Assembly: GCA_031286245.1 (NCBI GenBank)
Contig: JAITUO010000127.1
Span: 1 to 32,097 of the forward strand
Source: Coriobacteriales bacterium
GTDB taxonomy: Bacteria; Actinomycetota; Coriobacteriia; Coriobacteriales; UBA8131
Direction: 5' to 3'
DNA: 32,097 bases
The position numbers and the translations under genes are program-made. The notes under the pieces are model-generated. The model saw only the letters and a list, made by a program, of their open reading frames with translations, ran no database searches and had not been told where the DNA came from. Of the stretch, positions 17,245 to 24,263 are shown piece after piece. How positions within the stretch are numbered: position 1 is the first letter of the stretch; every line of letters begins with the position of its first letter.

Positions 17245-17985
17245 ATGGGTGATGAACTTGGTCGGCTTCTACGTGAAGTCGACCGCAAAAAGATGGAAAT
17301 GACCGAAAGACCAGACCCTGCTCCGGAGGCACAGGAAGCCTATGAGGAGCGGTTTTTATTTGAGAGTGTCTATTTCAACAACACCATGGAAGGCAACCAA
17401 CTGACCTATGAAGAGGTTGAGGCTGTCTTGAAAAATGATCTGGTGATCGCCGGTAAGCCACTTTCTGACCACATGTCCCTGGTTGGTTACCGTGATGCCA
17501 TGCAGCTGGCTCAGCAATATGTCATCCAGAATCGGCGGATTGGCGAGCATGAGCTTTTACGTCTGCATTCCCGTATATTGATTGATAAACCGGAAATCGC
17601 TGGTGAGTATCGGCTCTATAACCTGATGATCAAAGGCCATCGTCCTACCTCCTATGAGAAGATCGGCACGAAAATGCACCAATTGGTGGAGAAGCGTGCG
17701 CCAGAGTATGCTCATCCGGTTGAATCGGCTGCCTATTTCCATCTTCGTTTAGAGAAGATCCATCCGTTCGGCGACGGTAATGGCCGCGTCGGACGTTTGA
17801 TCATCAACATCATGCTGGAGCAGGCTGGATTACCTCCAGTGATCATTCGTGAAGGAGACCGCCAGGAGTATTATGAGGCCTTGAATGCCTATGACGGTCT
17901 GGACGGCAATCGACAGGTCTTGCCGATGCAGCTGCACCTGGCTGGACTAGTCATCCGCCATATCGATGAGATCACAGCATTGTAA
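17245..17985 (+). CDS. Fic-domain protein (probable AMP transferase)
   Basis: Fic enzymes transfer AMP or another nucleotide moiety to hydroxyl groups of target proteins. The catalytic loop is canonical: HPFGDGNGRVGR at residues 173-184, with H173 as the base. Upstream lies FNNTMEGN (44-51), which matches the autoinhibitory [S/T]xxxE[G/N] helix around E49, except that the first position is Asn. Such N-terminal glutamates block productive ATP binding, so this is a class II, self-inhibited Fic. Its 246 residues hold no extra DNA-binding domain. GGAAGGGAG lies before the ATG. It stands alone between the surface protein and def, with no antitoxin partner. The target is unknown. Confidence 0.9.
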   Translation: MGDELGRLLREVDRKKMEMTERPDPAPEAQEAYEERFLFESVYFNNTMEGNQLTYEEVEAVLKNDLVIAGKPLSDHMSLVGYRDAMQLAQQYVIQNRRIGEHELLRLHSRILIDKPEIAGEYRLYNLMIKGHRPTSYEKIGTKMHQLVEKRAPEYAHPVESAAYFHLRLEKIHPFGDGNGRVGRLIINIMLEQAGLPPVIIREGDRQEYYEALNAYDGLDGNRQVLPMQLHLAGLVIRHIDEITAL

Positions 17986-18046
17986 GGCAGAATACGGTTA
18001 GAATACGGTTACCCATTTTTTGGCTTAACTGAAGGAAACATAGCTT

Positions 18047-18736
18047 TTGCTATTTAGAACTAGTTATGGAGAAGACTTGCAGATCGTTGTTGCCCCCGAC
18101 CCTCGCCTGCTAAAAAAGGCCGAGTTGGTTGGTATCGAAGAGCTACCCAAAATGAAAGCCTTAGCCACTGAGATGGCTGAATTGATGTATGAGACCATGG
18201 GGTGCGGGCTGGCAGCCACCCAGGTTGGTATCTTAAAGCGGCTGATTGTCGTTGATCCTGATTGGGGGATCCTTGATGAAGAGAGTGGGGAGCCTTCTCC
18301 ACCGGATCCGCATTTCCTCATCAATCCCGTGATACTGCGTTTATGGGGGACAAAGGAACTGATGGATGAGGGCTGCTTGTCAGTGCCGGGAATCACTGTA
18401 CCAATTGAGCGTTATGAATCGATCGAAGTTGAGGCCTTTGACTTGGATGGCAACATGCAGGTGTTCGAAGCAGATGGTTTTGCAGCACGGGTGCTACAGC
18501 ATGAGATTGATCATCTGGAAGGTATGACTCTGTTTGAGCGACTAGATCCGCTCCTGCGGATTGAGGCGATCCAGCTATATGAGGATGCTTTGGCTGCCGG
18601 TGCCAAGCCGGGCGATACTACTGCTCCCGGTCAGGAAAGTACTCGCAAGAGGGTCCCGGAGCAAGCAGCAACACCTATAGAAGAAGCTGTCTCTACCGTA
18701 TCATCTGCTGTTGCTCCGCCAGTAACTGTTCCGTAG
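18047..18736 (+). CDS. def: Peptide deformylase
   Basis: Metalloenzyme that removes the N-formyl group from nascent proteins. All three motifs are present: GCGLAATQVG (52-61), EGCLSVPG with metal ligand C110, and QHEIDHLEG with H152, E153 and H156. The start is TTG 18047 with GAAGGA about ten bases upstream; no in-frame ATG or GTG fits better. At 229 residues it is longer than the usual 150-190. The excess is a hydrophilic Ala/Thr/Pro-rich C-terminal tail after about residue 185. The loop between motifs 1 and 2 also carries an acidic insert. It is followed by fmt, the enzyme that adds the formyl group to the initiator tRNA, the standard pairing. Confidence 0.95.
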   Translation: MLFRTSYGEDLQIVVAPDPRLLKKAELVGIEELPKMKALATEMAELMYETMGCGLAATQVGILKRLIVVDPDWGILDEESGEPSPPDPHFLINPVILRLWGTKELMDEGCLSVPGITVPIERYESIEVEAFDLDGNMQVFEADGFAARVLQHEIDHLEGMTLFERLDPLLRIEAIQLYEDALAAGAKPGDTTAPGQESTRKRVPEQAATPIEEAVSTVSSAVAPPVTVP

Positions 18737-18785
18737 ACACTGATCGGCGGGCCGACTGATTGACAGACCCTATCGTATTCTTTTC

Positions 18786-19775
18786 ATGGGCACACCGGTT
18801 TTTGCCCTGCCGGCCTTTGAAGCATTAGTCAATGACCCTGACTCGCGTTTCGATGTTTGCCTGGTACTTTCCAAGCCTGACGCCCTGGCTGGCCGGGGAT
18901 TGAAGCCGAAAGCATCAGTAATCAGCCTGGCAGCACGCACAGCCGGAATCGAGTTGTGGCAGCCCGCTTCTATTGGTGGTACTAATCAGCAAATCCTGTT
19001 GTCCCGGATCAATGAACTGGAAATTGATTTCACTGTCGTCACAGCATATGGTTTGCTATTGACTGAAGAGCTGATTGCTGCTCCACGTTTCGGCACAGTT
19101 AACATACATGCTTCACTGCTGCCCCGTTGGCGGGGAGCGGCTCCTATCGAGCGAGCCATCCTGGCGGGTGACCTGCAGACCGGCATCTCTATCCAGCGAG
19201 TCCGCCGAAAACCTGATAGTGGGCCTGTTTATGCATCCGCTTCAACTACGATTGATAATAAACCTGCTAGCGAGTTGGCCTTTGAACTGGCAGTCATTGG
19301 CTCTCAGTTGCTTGTGGACTGTCTACCGCAGATCGCCCAAGCCAAGTTAATACCTGTGGAGCAGGACGAGAACCTGGTGACCTACGCTGACAAATTGGCT
19401 GCAAATGATCTTTATCTGGATCCTCTCATGACTGTGGCTGATAACCTGCGGCGTGTCCAGGCAGCAAACAACTACACACCAGCCAGAGCAATTATTGCTG
19501 ACCATGGAGTCAAAGTGCAAAAAGCGCTTGTTGCCAATTTGTCAGACCAACTCATCTTACAAAAAAGCCATCTGTCAATACCAAGCCTGTCAACTAGCCA
19601 AGTGCTGTTCATCAACCACAGATTGTTTTTACAGGCGGTTGATGGCTGGTTTGAAGTATTGGAATTGATTCCGGATGGTAAGCGCAAGATGAGCGGTAGC
19701 GCTTTTGCTGATGGGTTACCAGAGTTACGCGAAATCAACCTGCCTAACCTCATCTGTTGGAGCAGATGGGGCTAG
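18786..19775 (+). CDS. fmt: Methionyl-tRNA formyltransferase
   Basis: Formylates the initiator Met-tRNA using 10-formyltetrahydrofolate. The N-terminal domain shows GTVNIHASLLPRWRGAAPIE with catalytic Asn and His, and RRKPDSGPVYA with the catalytic Asp (usual DTG is DSG). The C-terminal tRNA-binding domain is present but poorly conserved (YADKLAANDLYLD). The ATG at 18786 starts at MGTPVFALP, inside the first beta strand: family members read RIxFMGTPxFA. The frame is open upstream to 18744 and encodes RPYRILF directly before MGTP. The true start is therefore probably upstream, at a non-standard codon such as CTG 18756 or ATT 18759, 20 bp or so after the def stop. Its 329 residues already exceed the usual 310-315. 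Confidence 0.93.
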   Translation: MGTPVFALPAFEALVNDPDSRFDVCLVLSKPDALAGRGLKPKASVISLAARTAGIELWQPASIGGTNQQILLSRINELEIDFTVVTAYGLLLTEELIAAPRFGTVNIHASLLPRWRGAAPIERAILAGDLQTGISIQRVRRKPDSGPVYASASTTIDNKPASELAFELAVIGSQLLVDCLPQIAQAKLIPVEQDENLVTYADKLAANDLYLDPLMTVADNLRRVQAANNYTPARAIIADHGVKVQKALVANLSDQLILQKSHLSIPSLSTSQVLFINHRLFLQAVDGWFEVLELIPDGKRKMSGSAFADGLPELREINLPNLICWSRWG

Positions 19776-19824
19776 GCAACTAAAACAGCCTGCCGCAATC
19801 ACAAGCAGTATCTTAAGGAACAAA

Positions 19825-21150
19825 ATGGGCAAGCCAACCTGGGCACGTTTGCAAGCCATCAAAGTCATCCAGCAAGTCAACAGTCGCCAGGCTTTTGTTC
19901 GTCCGTTGATCGATTCTCTGATCCGCACTGCCTCTATTTCAAGCGCAGAACGGGACTTTGCGATTTTATTGGCTCTGGGAGTCACCGCAACCAGTGGTGA
20001 ACTAGATTTAATAATCAAACGCTCTATCGATACAAAGCGGCTTGATACTGTCTCTCGTAGCATCCTGCAATTAGCGACGTATGAGTTGGTTTACCTGCAG
20101 AAAGAAGCATATGTCGCTGTAGACCAGGCTGTTGCACTCGCTCATCAACTCAAGCCAAAGGTTGCCGGTTTCATCAACTGGGCGATGCACCGGATTATTG
20201 AGCAGATTGCTGACTTCCCCTGGGGCGACCCAAGTAGTGAAATCGACGCCTTGGTACATCAAACCGCCTTCCCTCTTTGGCTGGCTAATCGCTTAATAGC
20301 CGAACTCGGCTGGACCGCAGCAGCTGCATTCATGCATATCTCCAACGAAGTAGCTCCCCTTGATGGGGCTGATTTGACAACCGGTCAAAGTGTGAGCATC
20401 GATGCAGAAAAACTAGCTAAACACCAATCTGGGATAGCTGCTGGAGAGTTAATCATTGCTGACCAGTCCAGCCAGTTCATTGCACACCTAACCGCTCAAC
20501 AAACTGTTTTACACCCGAACTGCCAACTACTCGAGATTGGCAGTGGTCGAGGCACTAAGACTGTGTTAATCAATCGCGAATTGCAGCGACTGGGTGTGGA
20601 TGAGTTTGTGCATTACGCTCTGGAATACCATACCTTTAAAACTAAAGTCCTGGTCGATCGGATCAAGGTGTATCGGTTGCGTAATGTGCAACCGATAACG
20701 GCTGACATCTTGTTAATCAAAGAGCTGATAGAAGGCGGAATGCTGCCACCAGGCTTGGACGTCGTAATGATTGATGCTCCTTGCTCTGGTAGCGGTACCC
20801 TGCGACGAAACCCGGAAATTCGTTGGCGGCTGAGCACTGAAGATATCACAGCCATGTCTGCACAGGGACTGTCCTTTTTGCTTGCTGCAGCACCGTATGT
20901 TAATCCTGGAGGGTGTTTGGTTTATTCGACTTGCAGTATCTTTACTGAGGAGAATGAAAAAGTGATTGAAGCCTTTCTTGATGATCCCGCTGGAACTGAT
21001 TTCATTCTTACGGACTGGCGGCATTCTGGTAACTTGGCAGATTGGGGTTGCACAGAGCAAATTGTTGCCGATAGCTATTTTTTCCATAGCCAACTACGGT
21101 CGGGTGGTCCAGATTCCCACTTTGCTGCAATATTGAGGCGCCGAGCCTAA
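19825..21150 (+). CDS. rsmB: 16S rRNA (cytosine-967-C5)-methyltransferase
   Basis: SAM-dependent m5C methyltransferase of the small ribosomal subunit. An N-terminal NusB-like RNA-binding domain (RSILQLATYELVYL, AVDQAVALAH) precedes the Rossmann domain with LEIGSGRGTKT. The two catalytic cysteines lie in DAPCSGSGTLRR (C320) and VYSTCSIF (C370), close to the spacing of the E. coli enzyme. I place the start at ATG 19825, behind TTAAGGA; the frame opens 120 bp earlier but overlaps fmt. The length from this start is 441, normal for the family. It belongs to a def-fmt-rsmB gene order common in bacteria. Confidence 0.94.
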   Translation: MGKPTWARLQAIKVIQQVNSRQAFVRPLIDSLIRTASISSAERDFAILLALGVTATSGELDLIIKRSIDTKRLDTVSRSILQLATYELVYLQKEAYVAVDQAVALAHQLKPKVAGFINWAMHRIIEQIADFPWGDPSSEIDALVHQTAFPLWLANRLIAELGWTAAAAFMHISNEVAPLDGADLTTGQSVSIDAEKLAKHQSGIAAGELIIADQSSQFIAHLTAQQTVLHPNCQLLEIGSGRGTKTVLINRELQRLGVDEFVHYALEYHTFKTKVLVDRIKVYRLRNVQPITADILLIKELIEGGMLPPGLDVVMIDAPCSGSGTLRRNPEIRWRLSTEDITAMSAQGLSFLLAAAPYVNPGGCLVYSTCSIFTEENEKVIEAFLDDPAGTDFILTDWRHSGNLADWGCTEQIVADSYFFHSQLRSGGPDSHFAAILRRRA

Positions 21151-21291
21151 AGCACGGAGTGCACGGGCTTCTCCCCATTAAAAACATCGTCCAGACTGTT
21201 AAAGCCACATATAGCAGACATATATGTTACAATGGTAGTTACAATATTCAGGGATCTGGCTAACAGATACGAAAACGCCGGAAGGGAAAAA

Positions 21292-21546
21292 ATGGCGACT
21301 TACATACCAAAAGGAGTTTGCAGCAAACAGATAGATTTTGATATCGATGCGGCTGGGCTGGTTCATAACATCCATTTTACGAAAGGTTGTCCTGGAAATA
21401 CCGTCGGTATTGCCAGACTTGCTGAAGGGCAGCCTGCTGAACAGCTGATTGAGTTGCTGAAGGGATTGCCTTGTGGGTTTAAGAAAACCTCTTGTCCAGA
21501 TCAGTTTGCCTTAGCGTTGGAAGAGGAACTAGCCAAACAACAATAG
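21292..21546 (+). CDS. TSCPD-domain protein (TIGR03905-like), function unknown
   Basis: A small conserved protein of 84 residues from ATG 21292, which sits behind GGAAGGG; the frame is open 60 bp earlier without a better site. It has the N-terminal TYIPKGVCSK, the central FTKGCPGNTVGIARL and the C-terminal KTSCPDQFALAL. The TSCPD motif and the four conserved cysteines match this single-domain family, which is related to a domain appended to some vitamin B12-dependent ribonucleotide reductases. The cysteines suggest metal or redox binding, by inference only. It is a lone gene 140 bp after rsmB. A weak -10-like TACAAT lies at 21228-21233. Confidence 0.85.
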   Translation: MATYIPKGVCSKQIDFDIDAAGLVHNIHFTKGCPGNTVGIARLAEGQPAEQLIELLKGLPCGFKKTSCPDQFALALEEELAKQQ

Positions 21547-21716
21547 TCTTTCGCTATAGACTGGCTTAAATGAAACTCGATCTGTTTGATGAGAACATCC
21601 AGACTCCAGACTTGGTGCTGGAGAGCACGCATTCTAAGCTTTTGTCGACAATCTGGGCTAAAAACTCTAACCGTGTAAAATCCAGCTTGAAAGGCTTTCA
21701 CTTTTTAAAAAGATCC

Positions 21717-21763
21717 TAAGCCGAGGGAGGAATTCTGAATTATAAAACCTAATCCTCGGCTTA
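21717..21763 (-). terminator. Hairpin terminator for the minus-strand exported-protein gene
   Basis: TAAGCCGAGG (21717-21726) and CCTCGGCTTA (21754-21763) form a perfect 10-bp stem. On the minus strand the stem is followed by GGATCTTTTT, a short T tract, 75 bp beyond the stop of the gene at 21837. On the plus strand a weaker TGAAA/TTTCA hairpin with TTTTT (21688-21706) may serve the TSCPD gene. Confidence 0.6.
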
Positions 21764-21836
21764 AACAGTATTCGGACAATTCTCAACTAATGAGTGTTCG
21801 TAGTTGTTGATGTATACCAAGCAGAACTAGTAGTAA

Positions 21837-22436
21837 TCATTTAATCGGGAACTCTCCAATGATTGTTTTTCCATCTTCTTTATAGACAGGGATAGTTCTG
21901 TCTAGCGGCTTCCATATCACTAGTAGAACCTTAGTAGCAAAGCTCTCCGTTTGGTATCCTTCTGGTAAGAAGTCAATCAACAATGCCTGCCTTTCAGGGC
22001 TGAGATATGAAAAAGTAGGTCTATATGTGCAAAAACTTACTTCGTGAAGCAATCTATCGACTTCAGACGCATCCAGCTCGACTCCTGTCTGTTCAAAGAC
22101 GTACTTAATAAAGGTCTGGATCCCAACGTTGTAGTAGTTGTCCCAGAAAGCCTCGATTTCCTCAGGTGTTTTTGGGTCGATAGCCAGCATCTCATCTCTT
22201 GATATATAACCGATCTCGCCATTGGTGGCTTTTACTTCAATCAAGTCAGGGCCTTGTTCAAAAGCTATACCGTTATTGTTACCATATGTCTGACCATTCT
22301 CGTTGACCGGATGTAGGCTTGCTTGGTCGCTGGCAACAACTGGTATAGGCCGGGATAAGGCTAAGCCAATAGCAACCAGAAGCACTAAGCAAACTACAGA
22401 CACCGAGAGAGCTGTAATTAATTTGTGTTTCTTCAT
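21837..22436 (-). CDS. Exported or membrane-anchored protein of unknown function
   Basis: I do not recognise this 199-residue protein. It opens MKKHKLITALS and continues with a strongly hydrophobic stretch to about residue 29, a signal peptide or N-terminal anchor. The remainder is soluble and acidic, with EVKATNGEIGYISRDEML (about 67-84), a Trp/Tyr-containing helix-like segment around FWDNYYNVG, a single Cys in the middle, and YKEDGKTIIGEFP at the end. The ATG is preceded by AAAGGAAAAG about 12 bases away. Directly upstream on the same strand is a decayed secreted-protein frame with a good promoter, so the two were probably one transcription unit. A hairpin terminator lies downstream. Confidence 0.65.
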   Translation of the reverse strand: MKKHKLITALSVSVVCLVLLVAIGLALSRPIPVVASDQASLHPVNENGQTYGNNNGIAFEQGPDLIEVKATNGEIGYISRDEMLAIDPKTPEEIEAFWDNYYNVGIQTFIKYVFEQTGVELDASEVDRLLHEVSFCTYRPTFSYLSPERQALLIDFLPEGYQTESFATKVLLVIWKPLDRTIPVYKEDGKTIIGEFPIK

Positions 22437-22464
22437 AGCACACTCTTTTCCTTTCGAATCACTG

Positions 22465-22767
22465 TTAATAGATTGTAGGTGATTTGGCTGGATACTTATA
22501 ATACGTAGACCCTGAATAGGTTACTTGTACATACCCTTGACAATAATACCCTGCGGGATTAGATGGGGTGCCATAAAAGACTATTCCATAATAAACCCCA
22601 AGTGGGACAGTAGAGCTGTTAGGAACCATTGGAGATGAACCAACACAGTAGGTTGTTGTTTGTTTGGTTTCCTGATGAGTTACGAAAGCGCCAAAACTGA
22701 CATGACATTTCTTTGTCCATAAGCACCACTCTTTCCCTCTTTGTGTTTCTTCCCTCGAGGTTCTCTT
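22465..22767 (-). pseudogene. Remnant of a small secreted-protein gene lacking a start and signal peptide
   Basis: A frame open for about 100 codons ends at TAA 22467-22465, 28 bp before the next gene. From about residue 20 it reads like a mature secreted peptide rich in Thr, Ser, Tyr and Gly with three spaced cysteines (KCHVSFGAF, TTYCVGSSP, AGYYCQGYV) and the ending YYKYPAKSPTIY. No ATG, GTG or TTG exists in frame before an internal Met. An ATG with GGGAAAGAG upstream lies near the expected start, but in another frame. The simplest reading is a gene broken by a frameshift or small deletion that removed the signal-peptide region. I found no family for it. Confidence 0.45.
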
Positions 22768-22812
22768 CTACTAGCTAACTACGGTGTTCTCTTCATATTA
22801 ACTATTAATGAG

Positions 22813-22841
22813 AATCTAACTACAAAGCAATTATGTGTCAA
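22813..22841 (-). promoter_or_regulatory. Promoter for the secreted-protein unit
   Basis: On the minus strand TTGACA (22841-22836), an exact 17-bp spacer, then TAGATT (22818-22813). It lies about 50 bp before the decayed frame and would also transcribe the gene at 21837-22436. Confidence 0.6.
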
Positions 22842-22854
22842 GCCAGTAGCTTAA

Positions 22855-22903
22855 CACTTACCTAGCTCGGTAGTTTGACTCGGTAGTTTGACACTTACCT
22901 AGC
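22855..22903. repeat. Nested direct repeats
   Basis: CACTTACCTAGC occurs at 22855-22866 and 22892-22903. Between them TCGGTAGTTTGAC is present twice in tandem (22867-22879 and 22880-22892). Confidence 0.9.
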
Positions 22904-22980
22904 CACCCAAAGTATTTCATAACCCCATTTACTGGAGGATTTTCTCTTTTTTTCTGTCAAATAAGTTCTCCTTTGTAGGC

Positions 22981-23040
22981 CTAGTGGTAGGCCACAGCAT
23001 CCCTTTTGTACTCATCAGTGAACTTTTTTGGATTCCCATG
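22981..23040 (-). pseudogene. IS3-family transposase OrfA N-terminal fragment
   Basis: On the minus strand, between two stop codons, 19 codons read NPKKFTDEYKRDAVAYH, the classic start of IS3-family OrfA helix-turn-helix proteins. There is no start codon and nothing recognisable follows, so this is a relic. Confidence 0.5.
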
Positions 23041-23144
23041 TCAAACACTTTTTCTTTTGTGATGTCCAGTCTAGTCGTTTCTAACCGACCAGCTAGCTAT
23101 CTATACGTAAAGGTGTATTCCTGATGTCCTTTTTTCGAGGGTAG

Positions 23145-23405
23145 TCCAAGTCCACACAACCTAGCTTTCATCACAGTCGTGACTCCATCGAGGCACACTT
23201 GACTGTGGTATTTGCCACTTTGTCCATCATCCGTACTATTGAAGCCGCTACCAATCTCAGCACCAAGAGGTTTCTCAATACGCTTGTCCATCTAAGGACA
23301 GGTGTGATCAACGTCAATGGTAAGCGAATGAATGTCGAGCTAAGACTGACAGCACAGGCAAGAGAAATAATCAGTAAGCTTGACAGTCTAAAATGTGGTT
23401 CCTGA
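23145..23405 (+). pseudogene. IS1634-like transposase C-terminal fragment
   Basis: Eighty-six open codons containing FHHSRDSIEAHLTVVFATL and IRTIEAATNLSTKRFLNTL, followed by LVHLRTGVINVNGKR. This is the characteristic end of IS1634-type DDE transposases (RDSIEAHL, then a short helical domain). A TAG at 23142-23144 interrupts the preceding FRG...SKS stretch, and the catalytic part is absent. A frame restart at 23199 is open but cannot encode a functional enzyme. An AAGCAGC/GCTGCTT hairpin follows at about 23432-23462. Confidence 0.7.
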
Positions 23406-23556
23406 TTTGGTTAAGCCGGGAGCTTACCAAGCAGCCATGTTGCCAGTAGCCATGCTGCTTATTTGCTTATCCTTATTCAAGCCCCAATAGTGGTGGGTGG
23501 TGGTGTAGGCCTCCTTGGTACACTGCCTGGATACCTATGCAGAATGAGGAAAGTGT

Positions 23557-23694
23557 GTTTTGCTAAAAAAGGCGCGCTGTGTGCTCTCATTATGTCGAAT
23601 ACAGCTAAATACGATTGAATTATAGGGGTATTTCAGAAAAATCCCATAAGATTTCAGTGAATAAGTGCACACAGCGCGTCTTTTTTAGTAAAAC
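23557..23694. repeat. 138-bp MITE-like element with 28-bp inverted repeats
   Basis: Bases 23557-23584 and the complement of 23667-23694 agree at 26 of 28 positions; the arms share the core GCGCTGTGTGC. No coding potential lies in the 82-bp centre and no clear target duplication flanks it. The right arm ends GCGTCTTTTTTAG on the plus strand, so the element could also stop transcription ahead of the GntR operon. Confidence 0.8.
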
Positions 23695-23730
23695 GTAGCA
23701 TTCTCAAAATCACTGGATGGCTGTCTGTTA

Positions 23731-23770
23731 GAGAACCTGGCTATAAGAATGCAGCCCGGTTTTCTCCACA
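23731..23770 (+). repeat. Intergenic hairpin of the TTTTCTCCACA type
   Basis: GAGAACCTGGCT (23731-23742) can pair, with small bulges, with AGCCCGGTTTTCTC, followed by CACA. The same tail motif closes hairpins at 28549-28577 and 30682-30716 and occurs at 6925-6939. Confidence 0.5.
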
Positions 23771-23813
23771 TAAAGCTTTTGAGCATTTTGGTGTGGAATT
23801 TGATGTTTTTCTA

Positions 23814-23843
23814 TTGACGAGAATCGAAAACTGTGCTTATATG
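23814..23843 (+). promoter_or_regulatory. Promoter of the GntR-ABC operon
   Basis: TTGACG (23814-23819) and TATATG (23838-23843) with 18 bp between, 55 bp before the TTG start of the regulator gene. Confidence 0.6.
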
Positions 23844-23873
23844 GTTAGGGAGTTAAGTCGTTAACTCCCTAAC
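23844..23873. promoter_or_regulatory. 13+13-bp palindrome, candidate GntR autoregulatory operator
   Basis: GTTAGGGAGTTAA and its exact complement TTAACTCCCTAAC flank GTCG, immediately after the -10 box and over the expected transcription start. This position and symmetry fit autorepression by the YtrA-type regulator encoded just downstream. Confidence 0.65.
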
Positions 23874-23897
23874 ATAGTCATAATAAGAGGAGCAGTT

Positions 23898-24263
23898 TTG
23901 CGGGACAGCCAACCGGTTTTCATTGAAATCATTGAGATGATCGAAAACGACATTATCACAGGGGTCTATCAGGTTCATGACCTGATTATTTCGACGACAC
24001 AAATCGCAAAGGTATATTCCGTCAATCCAACAACAGCGGTCAAGGCAATCAGCAAGCTTACTGATGCTGGCATTTTATATAAAAGGAGAGGTATAGGGAT
24101 GTGTGTCGCAGAAGGTGCGCGTGAACAAATCGTAACGCAGCGGAGAGATGCCTTCTTCAGTCGATCCCTCGACATGTTGATTTCTGAAGCGAAAACTCTA
24201 GGTATGTCGATGGACGAATTGATTGATGCAATCAGAAACAAGGGAGCAAAAAACGATGATTAA
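23898..24263 (+). CDS. GntR-family transcriptional regulator, YtrA-like
   Basis: A 121-residue regulator made of an N-terminal winged helix (about 8-75: IEMIENDIITGVYQVHDLI, STTQIAKVYSVNPTTAVKAI, LTDAGILYKRRGIGMCV) and a short helical C terminus instead of a ligand-binding domain. That architecture defines the YtrA subfamily, which usually represses its own ABC transporter operon. The start is TTG 23898 behind AGAGGAG. Its stop overlaps the ATPase start by 8 bp. The strong palindrome at the promoter is the obvious binding site. The inducer is unknown; related systems respond to cell-envelope-active antibiotics. Confidence 0.88.
   Translation: MRDSQPVFIEIIEMIENDIITGVYQVHDLIISTTQIAKVYSVNPTTAVKAISKLTDAGILYKRRGIGMCVAEGAREQIVTQRRDAFFSRSLDMLISEAKTLGMSMDELIDAIRNKGAKNDD

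Noticed and set aside
23097..23291. Minus-strand ORF across the IS1634-like fragment
   Set aside because: The plus strand in the same place encodes a recognisable transposase end; the minus-strand product has no motif.
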